Numbered from the stretch's first letter, positions 25,865 through 36,005 are shown. The stretch is 64,000 nt of DNA from Escherichia sp. E4742 (GCF_005843885.1 NZ_CP040443.1:2604001-2668000), one strand, 5' to 3'. Notes: a model not told the origin generated them from the sequence alone. Numbers and translations: made by a program.

Positions 25865-26766
25865 AAATTGCGTATTTGCACCTCTCATCCATTCTGACAA
25901 CCTGGAACTTAGTATTTAACCATTTTTTTAGCTTTCCCTGTCAGGGGATTTGTCCTCATTGACGTCCTCTGAAGGTCCGATCTGTCCAAAATGGTAGCTA
26001 TAGCAAAACCAAACGGTACATCTGCCGTGTTTTAAGCCTTTTTATTGGCAGTCCGTTTCTTTGCGACTGCAGGCAGCATAACAAATGTGGAAATTCGTAG
26101 TCACCACCGGCACTCCGGCTCTTCTCAACTCCGGGATATCAGCCGCAATACACTGATTGCCAAATCAGAATAGGCTGTCTGGCTCGGTCACCCGTAAACC
26201 TGCCTCCGGCATATATTTCAGCCGTTCACGGGGCGTTTTCACTTCCCGGGCAATCTGCTGATATGGCAATGATGTGTTTTTTATTCCCCCCCCCGGCGAA
26301 GACGGTGCGATTCATCTGTTCTGTAAAACAGTTTTTATCCGTCAGACAGTCAATTCGTGTACTCATACTGAAGTAAAATTCGTATAAAAAATCAGTAGGC
26401 GAAACTTTATCAATCGCTGATAAATAGGGAAAGCATAAATCGCCCGGTCAGATACTCTCGTCGGCTTCTCCACTACAATATATCTTCGTTAATCACTCAC
26501 TGTTGTCATCTTGTTTTCGGCATATTTCATGCAGCCAGATCTTTCCGCCGCCGTACAGTATACGTGAACGGAAACAGTATTTGTTGTTCCGGTGGACATC
26601 GTCCCGCAGTGTTATCCAGTATGGGTAATTAAAGTGCCACTTATTCATTATAGTGATAACAAAAATCTGTTTTTTCCGTTGTTACTGTTAACGCTTTAGC
26701 GTTAGCGTAAAAAAACATCGTTATTTTCTCAAATATAACCTTCACTGACAGGTAATGGAGTATGTG
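25865..26766. other. Gene-poor junction region before the sulfite reductase operon
   Basis: About 900 bp without an intact gene. On the - strand, short coding-like fragments appear near 26100-26270 and 26505-26630 but carry stops, so this may be decayed DNA at a cargo junction. A run of nine C lies at 26286-26294. TAACGC-TTTA-GCGTTA at 26689-26704 is a perfect short inverted repeat just upstream of asrA and could be an operator. No FNR box matching the consensus was found. Confidence 0.4.
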
Positions 26767-27810
26767 ATGGCTGTTAAAATCACGCCTGAAGAGTTCAGTC
26801 TGTTAATCCGGCGATTGAGCACGCAATGGCGCGTCATGGCGCCTTCTGCCGAGTTTCGCGGCGGGCGTTTTGCTGATACGGATAACATTATTTATCAGCA
26901 AATCCGGGGATGGGATGACCTGGTCTGGCAGGAGAAATCTCACATGTCACCCAATACGGTTATTTCACCGATAACAGAAACGCTCTTTTATTTTAATAAA
27001 GACACTATCCAGATTGCGGAGACAGATACCAAGCCAGTACTGATATTTGCCCGCGCCTGTGACATTAATGCCATGTCGCGGCTGGATTATATGTATTTAT
27101 CAAACGGAAATAATTCTGATTACAGTTATCAGCGACTGCGCGACCATATTCGTTTTGTTCTGATTGAGTGCCCGCAAAGTTTTGAAAACTGTTTCTGTGT
27201 CTCCATGGGGAGCAATAAAACCGATCATTACAGCGCGGCAATGCGATTCAGTGACGACGGCGCCAGTGTTTTTATTAAGGATGCTTTTTTTGAAGAAGCC
27301 TTACAGGGAATGGGACAGCGCATAGAATATGAGCCTGTCTTCGTCAGCGAAAACCCGGAACAGGTTACCCTCCCTGAAAAAATCTGTCAGTCCCCCCAAA
27401 GAATTCGCGACATTATTATCAATCATCCGCTCTGGGATGAGTTCAACAGCCGCTGTATTGGATGTGGGCGCTGCACAACCGGGTGTCCGACCTGTACCTG
27501 CTACAGCGTTTTTGATGTGGCTTATGACGAAAATCCTCAGCGCGGTGAACGCCGTCGCCAGTGGGCCAGCTGTATGGTGCTAGGCTTCAGCGATATGGCC
27601 GGCGGACACAGTTTTCGCCAGTCTGCGGGAGAACGTTTACGTTACCGTGCACTTCATAAAATCAATGATTACAAAGCCCGCAATGGTGCTGAGCATATGT
27701 GCGTGGGCTGCGGACGCTGCGATGACCGTTGTCCTCAGTACATTAAATTCTCACGTGTTATCAATAAAATGACTGCCGCTGTCCGGCAGGCACTCTCCGG
27801 GGAGGTATAA
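26767..27810 (+). CDS. asrA: Anaerobic sulfite reductase subunit A
   Basis: Iron-sulfur electron-transfer subunit of the AsrABC complex, which reduces sulfite to sulfide during anaerobic growth. Two ferredoxin-type cysteine clusters are visible, CIGCGRCTTGCPTC near residue 225 and CVGCGRCDDRCP near residue 313. The ATG at 26767 gives 347 aa, the length of Salmonella AsrA, with GGAG 8 nt upstream. The 26755 start is less likely. asrB begins 3 nt after the stop, so the three genes form one operon. Confidence 0.93.
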   Translation: MAVKITPEEFSLLIRRLSTQWRVMAPSAEFRGGRFADTDNIIYQQIRGWDDLVWQEKSHMSPNTVISPITETLFYFNKDTIQIAETDTKPVLIFARACDINAMSRLDYMYLSNGNNSDYSYQRLRDHIRFVLIECPQSFENCFCVSMGSNKTDHYSAAMRFSDDGASVFIKDAFFEEALQGMGQRIEYEPVFVSENPEQVTLPEKICQSPQRIRDIIINHPLWDEFNSRCIGCGRCTTGCPTCTCYSVFDVAYDENPQRGERRRQWASCMVLGFSDMAGGHSFRQSAGERLRYRALHKINDYKARNGAEHMCVGCGRCDDRCPQYIKFSRVINKMTAAVRQALSGEV

Positions 27811-27813
27811 CCT

Positions 27814-28632
27814 GTGTCAACGTGTTCCTGTCACGATAAAGAAAAGCACAGCCTGTTGCCTGCTGCATACCGCATTATTTCCATCACCCGTCATACGCCA
27901 CAGGAGTGGAATTTCCGTGTGGAAGTCGATTTCCCGGCTCGCTGGGGACAGTTTGTCCAAGTCTCCCTGCCATGTGTCGGAGAGGCGCCCATTTCTGTTT
28001 CTGACTGCGGAGAGGGCTGGATAGACCTGCTTATCCGCAATGTCGGCCAAGTGACCGGCGCGCTTTTTACCCTCCGTGAAGGCGACAGGGTATGGCTGCG
28101 TGGCTGCTATGGTAACGGCTACCCTGTCGATGCCTTCCGCTACAAATCTCTGGTGGTCATTGCCGGCGGTACCGGCGTTGCGCCGGTCAAGGGACTGATG
28201 CGCTATTTCGTCGAAAATCCGCAGGAAATCAACCGGCTTGACATGATTTTCGGTTACAGAAACCGGGACTGTGTGCTGTATAAACAAGAGATGGCGAACT
28301 GGCATCGGCACCACAATCTCATTCTGACCCTGGATGAAGGCGTGGCGGATGAACGTTACCGTACCGGGCGGGTCACTGACCATCTGGCAGCGCTGACATT
28401 TGAAGATATCAGCACCATGCAGGCGATTGTTGTTGGTCCTCCCGTGATGATTAAATTCACCGTACAGATGTTGCTGGAAAAAGGGCTGCAGCCGGAACAA
28501 ATCTGGGTGGATTATGAACGCCGGATGGCCTGTGCAGTGGGGAAATGTGGTCACTGCCGCATGGGGGATGTCTACGTCTGCGTCGATGGTCCGGTTTTCA
28601 ACTATGCCGTGGCCCGTCAGTTTACAGACTGA
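27814..28632 (+). CDS. asrB: Anaerobic sulfite reductase subunit B
   Basis: Flavin- and NAD(P)H-binding subunit of 272 aa that feeds electrons into AsrA and AsrC. It has a ferredoxin-reductase fold. The FAD domain is N-terminal, the nucleotide-binding GGTGVAPVKG lies near residue 113, and CAVGKCGHCRMG near residue 240 is followed by a further Cys for a [2Fe-2S] cluster. The start is GTG behind GGAGG in the end of asrA. The length equals that of Salmonella AsrB. asrC starts 10 nt after its stop. Confidence 0.93.
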   Translation: MSTCSCHDKEKHSLLPAAYRIISITRHTPQEWNFRVEVDFPARWGQFVQVSLPCVGEAPISVSDCGEGWIDLLIRNVGQVTGALFTLREGDRVWLRGCYGNGYPVDAFRYKSLVVIAGGTGVAPVKGLMRYFVENPQEINRLDMIFGYRNRDCVLYKQEMANWHRHHNLILTLDEGVADERYRTGRVTDHLAALTFEDISTMQAIVVGPPVMIKFTVQMLLEKGLQPEQIWVDYERRMACAVGKCGHCRMGDVYVCVDGPVFNYAVARQFTD

Positions 28633-28642
28633 GGAAAAAATG

Positions 28643-29656
28643 ATGAGTGTGGATATTGATATCATTAAGACCCGGGCAAACAATGAATATCGCCTGTCCA
28701 AAGTCCGTGGCGAAGCCATGATAAGTGTTCGTATACCAGGCGGCATTCTGCCCGCTCACCTGCTGACGGTGGCACGCGAGATTGCGGAAACATGGGGAAA
28801 TGGTCAGATCCATCTGACTACCCGCCAGAAACTGGCCATGCCGGGGATCCGTTATGAAGATATCGACAAAGTGAATGCCGCGCTGGAACCTTTCATTCGG
28901 GAAATTGAAATGGAGCTGTGTGATGTTCAGGTTGATGATCCGAAAGCCGGATACCTGGCGATTGGCGGACGCAACATTGTCGCCTGCCAGGGTAACCGGA
29001 TTTGCCAGAAAGCCAATACCGACACCACAGGTTTATCCCGGCGACTGGAAAAGCTGATTTATCCCAGCGCCTATCACCTGAAAACCATCATTGCCGGGTG
29101 TCCGAATGACTGTGCCAAAGCGTCTATATCAGACTTTGGTATTATTGGTGTGGCCAGAATGCGTTTTACTGCGGAACGTTGCATTGGATGCGGCGCCTGT
29201 GTGAAAGCCTGTGCTCACCACGCCGTGGGGTGCCTGTCATTAAAGAACGGGAAAGCCACAAAGGAAGAATCGTTCTGTATCGGATGCGGCGAATGTGTTC
29301 TGGCATGTCCCACCCTCGCCTGGCAGCGTCAGCCGCAGGAGTTCTGGCAGGTTCGTCTGGGCGGGAGAACCGGTAAAAAAACGCCCCGGATGGGTAAGTT
29401 ATTCCTTAACTGGGTTACAGAGGATGTCATCAGACAGGTCATCACCAATCTGTTTGAGTTTGAAAAAGAAATGCTGGGGGGTAAACCGGTTTACCTCCAT
29501 ATGGGCCATCTTATCGATAAAGGCGGTTATCTGCGTTTCAGGGAACGGGTATTGCGTGATGCGAAGCTGAATCCCGAAGCCATGGTCGCTGAACGGATTT
29601 ACTGGGTGGAAGATGAATCAGTGGCCCGTATTCATCTCAGAAGCGTCGGATATTAA
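28643..29656 (+). CDS. asrC: Anaerobic sulfite reductase subunit C
   Basis: Catalytic siroheme/[4Fe-4S] subunit of 337 aa that reduces sulfite. The siroheme-cluster cysteines lie in CQGNRICQ and CPNDC (about residues 115-160). A ferredoxin insert follows with CIGCGACVKAC and CIGCGECVLAC (about 178-225). The frame is open upstream into asrB, but the ATG at 28643 behind GAGG gives the exact family length; the adjacent ATG at 28640 is an alternative. It ends the operon before a strong terminator. All cluster ligands are present. Confidence 0.92.
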   Translation: MSVDIDIIKTRANNEYRLSKVRGEAMISVRIPGGILPAHLLTVAREIAETWGNGQIHLTTRQKLAMPGIRYEDIDKVNAALEPFIREIEMELCDVQVDDPKAGYLAIGGRNIVACQGNRICQKANTDTTGLSRRLEKLIYPSAYHLKTIIAGCPNDCAKASISDFGIIGVARMRFTAERCIGCGACVKACAHHAVGCLSLKNGKATKEESFCIGCGECVLACPTLAWQRQPQEFWQVRLGGRTGKKTPRMGKLFLNWVTEDVIRQVITNLFEFEKEMLGGKPVYLHMGHLIDKGGYLRFRERVLRDAKLNPEAMVAERIYWVEDESVARIHLRSVGY

Positions 29657-29767
29657 TTTCTGTCTGGCCACAGCACTGAGGATGTTGTGGCCCTGTTCAT
29701 TTAAAATAACAAGTGTAAAGGTGGTGAATGCGGGCGTTTTTCCGCGCGTTGTTTCCTTTTGCCGATA

Positions 29768-29810
29768 GGGGCAGTAACAGGTATAAGAGCGCCCGTTACT
29801 GCCCCTTTTT
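29768..29810 (+). terminator. Rho-independent terminator after asrC
   Basis: GGGGCAGTAAC pairs with GTTACTGCCCC across a 16-nt loop and is followed by five T on the + strand. A weaker stem GGCCACA/TGTGGCC lies at about 29665-29691. The autotransporter stop codon lies just beyond, so the two convergent operons meet here. Confidence 0.8.
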
Positions 29811-29815
29811 CCGTA

Positions 29816-32800
29816 TCAGAAATTAATCCGGAAACCGACGCTCCCTGTTACCGGCGATTCTGTATTCTCGCCATTCTGGTAACTCGCTTCTGCCCACACC
29901 CCGGCATTCGCTGTCAGCTGAGCACTCACCCCGGCACCGTATTTCCCTGTGGTGCCTGAGATATCGTTAGTAAAGTTATAGCTGTCATTTATCCGGACCC
30001 TGTTGTTATCCGAAAACTCATGGCTCACTGCCGTCGTCAGATACGGTCTGACAACAGTTCCGGCAACATCAAGATTCATCCCGAGGTTCACACCCACTTC
30101 ACCCTGAAGTGATTTGGTTGTCCCTGCTTTCGCCTTCATACCATTATCCAGACTGATATCCTTTGATTCTGCCCGGAATGCCGTACTACGGAGATAAGGC
30201 TGAATCCAGGTGTTTTCATTCAGACTGAAGGTTCTGCCTGCTTCCAGGCTGCCACCAAAGCCATTCTGATGATAATCGCCTTTCACTGCCGTGCCGTCAC
30301 TCATCCAGGTGCGCAGTTCGTTCCTGAAACGGTTAACTTTGATAACGCCATCCACATAGTAACCATCATTGTTAAACCAGGTTGCATACAGACCACCACC
30401 GGTACTTCCGACAGTACTGCTGCCACCACGGTTATGGCTGATGCTGTTATCGGTATAGGATACAAAAGCCCCCACAGCCAGCCTGCTGTCATTCAGGTCA
30501 AATACGGTGTCGCCGCCGGTTTCCATTCCGCTCTGGGTCAGTGAATAACCTGAGCCGGCACCACCGCTGATACGGGTATCTGACCCGGTGTACCGTCCCC
30601 AGACACCACCCGGTGAACGGGTATTCTGCATGACATCGCCGTGACGAAAACGCAGACTCTGAAGCTCACTGTTGAACACATAGACCGGTGCCGTTGCCAT
30701 ATTCAGCACAGCATCAGCCGATTTTGTTGTATGGCGTACCGGAGGTACCGGGTTATCTGTTCCTGGATTATCTGTTCCCGGATTATCTGTTCCCGGGTTA
30801 TCTGTTCCTGGCTGACTACTGTCAGCTTTCAGGTACCAGTCAGTATTTTCCTTGTTCAGATAGTATTCCCAGGTACCGGCATCCACTTTCCCGCCGTTCA
30901 GGCTGAACGCAGCATCGCCACTGCCGGTATGAACGACCTGAAGTGGTGTGCCTGCGGAAACAGGTTCAAGACCGGTATTTCTGATGTCCAGCACAAAATT
31001 GCCACTGGCATTCCCCGTCACATTCAGCATGTCTCCGGTATGAGATGCGATATCCGTGTTCATCCGGAATGTCCCGTTACCTGAAAGACTTTCAGACACC
31101 AGTGAAACCGGCCGGAAAGCCTGCGTCAGGCGCGTGGTGGCTGACGGACGGAAATCGACAGTCCCGTTATCCAGCGTTAATGCACTGACAGTGGAGTCAC
31201 CATCGAGATGCCAGACAGAGGCTCCCTTAACCGTCATGTCACCTGCACCAGTGTTGTCTCCCGTAACGCTCCCCGTCAGGATGCTTCCGTTATCCAGCGT
31301 CAGGATGGTGCCTGACTGTGTCGTCACATTAGCGTTCGCCTGAAGGGTAACCATCGTCATTGCAGCGCCACTCTGAAGAGCAATCCCGCCATCCTGAGAC
31401 AACAGTCCGCTGAAGCGGGTATTTCCGCCTTCCTGGGTCAGGGTACCGCTCCCCGTCAGGGTACCCGCAAAGGTCGCCGCACTGTTGTTGAGGAAATACA
31501 GGTTTCCTTCATTTGTGACATTTGTGAACGTACCACCGGCGAGCGTCCCTTTATCTGTCAGGGTGGTGGTACCACGAAGTACACCGCCGCTCCGGACATC
31601 CAGCATACCGCCACTGCCAACAGTTGTGTCGCTGGCGTCATGACCACTATTAACACTCAGGTATCCACCATTCTCCAGCAGCATATTGACGGCACTGCCA
31701 CCGGCAATGCTGAAGCTGCCGTTAATGTTGGTACCACTCAGAGTGGCAGAGGTGTCCGTAGAAATAGCCCCGCCGCTGTTCTGAGTAATGTCAACTGCAC
31801 TGCCACCGTTGACAGACAGGAAACCACCACTGTTAATGGTGGTGCTCGTTGTACTGCCGCCACGGTAGACATACTGCTTACCACCACTGTTAATAGTGGT
31901 GTTCGTTGCGCTACCACCTTCAACATTCATTCTGCCGCTATTGTTAATAATGGTGTTCGTGGCCTGATGACCACTATTAACACTCAGGCCTCCACCATTC
32001 TCCAGCAGCATATTGACGGCACTGCCACCGGCAATACTGAAGCTGCCGTTAATGTTGGTACCACTCAGAGTGGCAGAGGTGTCCGTAGAAATAGCCCCGC
32101 CGCTGTTCTGAGTAATGTCTACTGCACTGGTGCCCCTTTCGACAGACAGGAAACCACCACTGTTAATAGTGGTGTTCGTTGTACTGCCGCCCCCGTAGAC
32201 GGACAGGCCACCACCACTGTTAATGGTGGTGTTCGTTGCACTACCTTCGACATTCATTCTGCCGCTATTGTTAATAATGGTGTTCGTGGCCTGATGACCA
32301 CTATTAACACTCAGGTATCCACCATTCTCCAGCAACATATTGACGGCACTGCCACCGGCAATGCTGAAGCTGCCGTTAATGTTGGTACCACTCAGAGTGG
32401 CAGAGGTGTTTGCAGAAATAGCCCCGCCGCTGTTCTGGGTAATGTCAACTGCACTGGCGCCGTTGTAGACATCCAGTCTTCCCCCGCTGTTAATGGTGGT
32501 GCTCGTTGTACTGCCGCCATCGAAGATATTCTGCTTACCACCACTGTTAATGGTGGTGCTTGTGGCACTACCGCCCTCGACCTCCATCCAGCCGTTGTTA
32601 ATAATGGTGTTCGTGGCCAGGTGACCACTATAAACTCTCAGAGAACCACCGTTCTCCAGCAGCATATTACTGGCACTGCCACCGGCAATACTGAAGCTGC
32701 CGTTAATGTTGGTACCACTCAGAGTGGCAGAAGTGTCTGTAGAAATAGCCCCGCCGCTGTTCTGAGTAATGTCAGCTGCACTGGCGCCCCTGAAGACGGA

Positions 32801-34231
32801 CAGGTAACCACCACTGTTAATGGTGGTGTTCGTTGCACTACCGCCGAATTCGACAGCCATACCACCGCTATTGTTAATAATAGTGTTCGTGGCCTGATGA
32901 CCACTATTAACACTCAGGTATCCACCATTCTCCAGCAACATATTGACGGCACTGCCACCGGCAATGCTGAAGCTGCCGTTAGTGTTGGTGCCATTCAGGG
33001 TGGCAGAAGTGTCTGTAGAAATAGACCCGCCGCTGTTCTGAGTAATGTCAACTGCACTGGCGCCCCCGTCGACAGACAGCCCACCGCCACTGTTAATAGT
33101 GGTGTTCGTTGTACTGCCGCCCCCGGAGACGGACAGGCCACCACCACTGTTAATGGTGGTGTTCGTTGCACTACCGTCGGGGCCGACAGCCATGCTGCCG
33201 CTATTGTTAATAATGGTGTTCGTGGCCTGATGACCACTATTAACTCTCAGGTATCCGCCATTCTCCAGCAGCATATTGACGGCACTGCCACCGGCAATAC
33301 TGAAGCTGCCGTTAGTGTTGGTGCCACTCAGGGTGGCAGAAGTGTCTGCAGAAATAGACCCGCCGCTGTTCTGAGTAATGTCAACAGCACTGGCGCCCCC
33401 GTAGACAGATAGCCCACCGCCACTGTTAATGGTGGTGCTTGTGGCCTGATGACCACTATTAACACTCAGGTATCCACCATTCTCCAGCAGCATATTGACG
33501 GCACTGCCACCGGCAATACTGAAGCTGCCGTTAGAGTTGGTGCCACTCAGGGTGGTAGAAGTGTCTGCAGAAATAGCTCCGCCGCTGTTCTGGGTAATGT
33601 CTACTGCACTGGCGCCCCCGGAGACGGACAGGAAACCACCACTGTTAATGGTGGTGCTCGTGGCACTACCGCCGACTTCGACAGCCATACTGCCTCTATT
33701 GTTAATAATAGTGTTTGTGGCACTAACGCCGTCCCTGACACTCATGCTGCCGTTATTGTTAATAATGGTGTTCGTAGCAGTGGCTCCGTCGTCAAGCCAT
33801 TGCCTGCCGCCATCGTTAATGGTGGTATCCGTGACACGGCCACCAACGACATGCTGAGTGCCTCCATTATTAATGGTTGTATTTGTGGCACTACCGCCAT
33901 AAACACTTTGGGAACCACCGTTTATAGTGGTATTTGTGGCGCTGCCTCCACTGGAGACAGACTGGGCTCCATCATAGTTAATGGTGGTATCTGTCGCCGT
34001 ATCACCGGCATTCAGCAACATTGTGAAGGGCGTTCCTTCGTTCCCCAGGATATTATTGTTATAATCCACCGCCAGAGCAGGAGCAGATGGCAGAAGCAGG
34101 CCAGCAATCAGCCCCGCCAGTGCGGTACGCCTGATTTGCCGGGGGCGACGACCGCCTTTACGGGTCAGTTCTGAGGTAACGACCCACATCCCGGTGGATT
34201 CATTCCATACAGTGTTATAAACCTTGTTCAT
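29816..34231 (-). CDS. AIDA-type self-associating autotransporter adhesin
   Basis: A 1471-aa type Va autotransporter. The N terminus is an extended signal peptide (MNKVYNTVWNESTG start, cleaved near residue 54 after ALA). A long passenger of imperfect 19-residue repeats (pattern ATNTTINSGGxLSVxGG) follows, with seven larger modules containing DITQNSGG and SGTN-NGSFSIAGGSA. A PGTDN-repeat linker (about residue 1150) leads to a C-terminal beta barrel ending in Phe. These repeats are the substrates of the O-heptosyltransferase encoded just upstream, whose stop overlaps this start. Homologues (AIDA-I, TibA) mediate autoaggregation, adhesion and biofilm. Confidence 0.92.
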   Translation of the reverse strand: MNKVYNTVWNESTGMWVVTSELTRKGGRRPRQIRRTALAGLIAGLLLPSAPALAVDYNNNILGNEGTPFTMLLNAGDTATDTTINYDGAQSVSSGGSATNTTINGGSQSVYGGSATNTTINNGGTQHVVGGRVTDTTINDGGRQWLDDGATATNTIINNNGSMSVRDGVSATNTIINNRGSMAVEVGGSATSTTINSGGFLSVSGGASAVDITQNSGGAISADTSTTLSGTNSNGSFSIAGGSAVNMLLENGGYLSVNSGHQATSTTINSGGGLSVYGGASAVDITQNSGGSISADTSATLSGTNTNGSFSIAGGSAVNMLLENGGYLRVNSGHQATNTIINNSGSMAVGPDGSATNTTINSGGGLSVSGGGSTTNTTINSGGGLSVDGGASAVDITQNSGGSISTDTSATLNGTNTNGSFSIAGGSAVNMLLENGGYLSVNSGHQATNTIINNSGGMAVEFGGSATNTTINSGGYLSVFRGASAADITQNSGGAISTDTSATLSGTNINGSFSIAGGSASNMLLENGGSLRVYSGHLATNTIINNGWMEVEGGSATSTTINSGGKQNIFDGGSTTSTTINSGGRLDVYNGASAVDITQNSGGAISANTSATLSGTNINGSFSIAGGSAVNMLLENGGYLSVNSGHQATNTIINNSGRMNVEGSATNTTINSGGGLSVYGGGSTTNTTINSGGFLSVERGTSAVDITQNSGGAISTDTSATLSGTNINGSFSIAGGSAVNMLLENGGGLSVNSGHQATNTIINNSGRMNVEGGSATNTTINSGGKQYVYRGGSTTSTTINSGGFLSVNGGSAVDITQNSGGAISTDTSATLSGTNINGSFSIAGGSAVNMLLENGGYLSVNSGHDASDTTVGSGGMLDVRSGGVLRGTTTLTDKGTLAGGTFTNVTNEGNLYFLNNSAATFAGTLTGSGTLTQEGGNTRFSGLLSQDGGIALQSGAAMTMVTLQANANVTTQSGTILTLDNGSILTGSVTGDNTGAGDMTVKGASVWHLDGDSTVSALTLDNGTVDFRPSATTRLTQAFRPVSLVSESLSGNGTFRMNTDIASHTGDMLNVTGNASGNFVLDIRNTGLEPVSAGTPLQVVHTGSGDAAFSLNGGKVDAGTWEYYLNKENTDWYLKADSSQPGTDNPGTDNPGTDNPGTDNPVPPVRHTTKSADAVLNMATAPVYVFNSELQSLRFRHGDVMQNTRSPGGVWGRYTGSDTRISGGAGSGYSLTQSGMETGGDTVFDLNDSRLAVGAFVSYTDNSISHNRGGSSTVGSTGGGLYATWFNNDGYYVDGVIKVNRFRNELRTWMSDGTAVKGDYHQNGFGGSLEAGRTFSLNENTWIQPYLRSTAFRAESKDISLDNGMKAKAGTTKSLQGEVGVNLGMNLDVAGTVVRPYLTTAVSHEFSDNNRVRINDSYNFTNDISGTTGKYGAGVSAQLTANAGVWAEASYQNGENTESPVTGSVGFRINF
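31620..33960. repeat. Long and short tandem repeats encoding the autotransporter passenger
   Basis: Seven copies of a roughly 300-bp module, each with the DITQNSGG-to-SVNSGHQATN block, alternate with variable numbers of 57-bp (19-codon) units. Large stretches are nearly identical between copies, so slipped mispairing or recombination could change passenger length. The repeats also keep two antisense frames open on the + strand (31640-33412 and 33449-34174), which are not genes. Confidence 0.85.
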
Positions 34232-35444
34232 TATTCGTTCCTTTTGTAAGACAGGTTTTATCTCCCTGCTTCATCAGGGAGGCATGGAGTCTGCTGATAA
34301 CGCCATTAACCTGTGTGCCTGTTATCAGTCGGGTGCATTCAAATTGCCGGTCCGTGTTTTTATGTCTCGGACACCACAGAAAATCCTTGTGGTCAAAATT
34401 CAGTGATGTATCGTCCCAGCATCCGTTACAACCATGGGAGTTGAACACCCGCCACGGGGTATAAAACTCACTGTTCGGCAGGCTGAAGCCACTTATCAGC
34501 ACCACCGGAATACCGGTTGCCCATGCCAGCCATGACAGCCCACTGGCCAGACCAATAAAGAAGCTGGCATGACGCAGCAGATTAACCCGCTCCTGTAGCG
34601 GAAAACTGCCGGTAAAGTCTTCCGCTCCCCAGGGAATGTGATTCCAGACAAACCCCTGACCGTAATGAGCCTCCCGGTCAATACACAGCACCCGGTAGCC
34701 CAGCGATTTCAGGTGAGCAACGACCTCACTCCAGCCGGTGCCGTTATTCCAGTATTTTGCCTGGCAGGTGGATTGTGTGGCGATGCACACATAAGGCTCC
34801 CGGACAGTCCGGGAGGCGGACAGGTCAAGCCGGACCGGTGCTTCTCGTGGGTCAACGCCCAGAATGTAACCGGCTGAACGATGAAAACCGACCTGACGAA
34901 AATCCACCGGCTGGTTATTTGTGTCACCACCAAAATAGAGCCCCACCCGGTATGTTGCATAAGGTTCAGTTGTGCGTGGTTTCTCCGGCGTGGAGAAACA
35001 TATCTGCGGATATTGTGGTGCCAGCAGGTCAATGATGTCCTGCGCCATTGTGCACTCCAGCCGGCACTGATGCAGGGACTGAAAACGTTCGGCATAAGGG
35101 AACCAGCCCAGCAGGTCACCCAGAGTACCGGTGGGGAATGAAATCAGAACATCACGGTCCGTCAGGTTCAGCGTTTCATCCAGCAGGGGAGTATCTTCGC
35201 CCTGACGGAATACCTGAATACGGAAGCGCACAAAATATTTCTTGCTGCTGGTCACCCAGCCATTATTGATGTCACAGCAGAAAAGAATATTTCCGGAATC
35301 TGCATCCAGCAGCCGCACATGCCATTTACCTTCAGGAAGGAGCACCCGTGCTCCATCATTAAAGTCATACAGGATGTTGTCGGGGCCGTGCTGAGTGGGT
35401 ATTTCCGGAGGGGAAATAAAAAATGTTTTTAACGGTGCCTGCAT
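34215..35444 (-). CDS. Autotransporter strand-loop-strand O-heptosyltransferase (Aah/TibC-like)
   Basis: Cytoplasmic enzyme that transfers heptose from ADP-heptose to serines of the autotransporter repeats before export. The 409-aa protein has an N-terminal barrel domain (about 1-130) and a GT-B-like domain. The cysteines CNGC, WCPRH and FEC near residues 345-385 match the iron-finger of the bacterial autotransporter heptosyltransferase family. The start is taken at the ATG 35444; a GTG at 35471 would add nine residues without a better ribosome site. Its 3' end overlaps the autotransporter start by 17 nt, coupling enzyme and substrate as in aah-aidA and tibCA. Confidence 0.9.
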   Translation of the reverse strand: MQAPLKTFFISPPEIPTQHGPDNILYDFNDGARVLLPEGKWHVRLLDADSGNILFCCDINNGWVTSSKKYFVRFRIQVFRQGEDTPLLDETLNLTDRDVLISFPTGTLGDLLGWFPYAERFQSLHQCRLECTMAQDIIDLLAPQYPQICFSTPEKPRTTEPYATYRVGLYFGGDTNNQPVDFRQVGFHRSAGYILGVDPREAPVRLDLSASRTVREPYVCIATQSTCQAKYWNNGTGWSEVVAHLKSLGYRVLCIDREAHYGQGFVWNHIPWGAEDFTGSFPLQERVNLLRHASFFIGLASGLSWLAWATGIPVVLISGFSLPNSEFYTPWRVFNSHGCNGCWDDTSLNFDHKDFLWCPRHKNTDRQFECTRLITGTQVNGVISRLHASLMKQGDKTCLTKGTNNEQGL

Positions 35445-36005
35445 GCTTTTATCACCAGAATTAATATTCACAACGAGTATAGGATAATAGTTCAGCTATG
35501 CATCATTTAATATTACATGCCACCGGGAACATAACAAAAACCGTAATAACCTGGTTTTTGTGGTAAACAGCCTGATACTGACAGAACCGGAAATAGTTGA
35601 GTGCCGTTATATTATCGCTCAGAAACATATCTTTATCCTGCCCATATCACTTTGAGTGCCGGACAGGGAGAACAGTGAATTTATGACGCCACAACGTAAC
35701 AATACATCGCCAGTATGTACCGGTGCCCGCTAACACTCCGGTCACCGTGCAGGAACCGGACAACAGTAAGACCGGAACTGTTTTATCATGAGTCTGTGTC
35801 AGTGGTTGCTGCAGGCCTGTTCAGTTACCTCCCGGAATATATAGTTATATTACTATATAAATCAGGGGGTATATATCCAGAGAAAAATCACGGCATTCAT
35901 GTAATTCCAGGAATAAGTTATTTCCGGCAAACATGATTATCATGTAAAACAGAGCATACAGGATAGCAAAATTCTGTATCACACTCCCCTGACAGGAGAA
36001 AGGAA
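35445..36005. other. Intergenic region between divergent heptosyltransferase and AraC-type genes
   Basis: About 560 bp shared by two divergent genes and expected to hold both promoters. ACAAAAACC/GGTTTTTGT (35534-35561) is a clear 9-bp inverted repeat. AT-rich tracts lie at 35838-35875. No gene is visible. A mar/rob-type box was not identified by eye. Confidence 0.45.

Noticed and set aside
27817..28746. 309-codon reverse frame opposite asrB
   Set aside because: Antisense shadow of asrB, which has all its motifs intact.
31640..33412. 590-codon open frame on the + strand (and another at 33449-34174)
   Set aside because: Antisense to the autotransporter repeats. The frame stays open only because the repeat unit length is a multiple of three; there is no ribosome site and composition mirrors the repeats.
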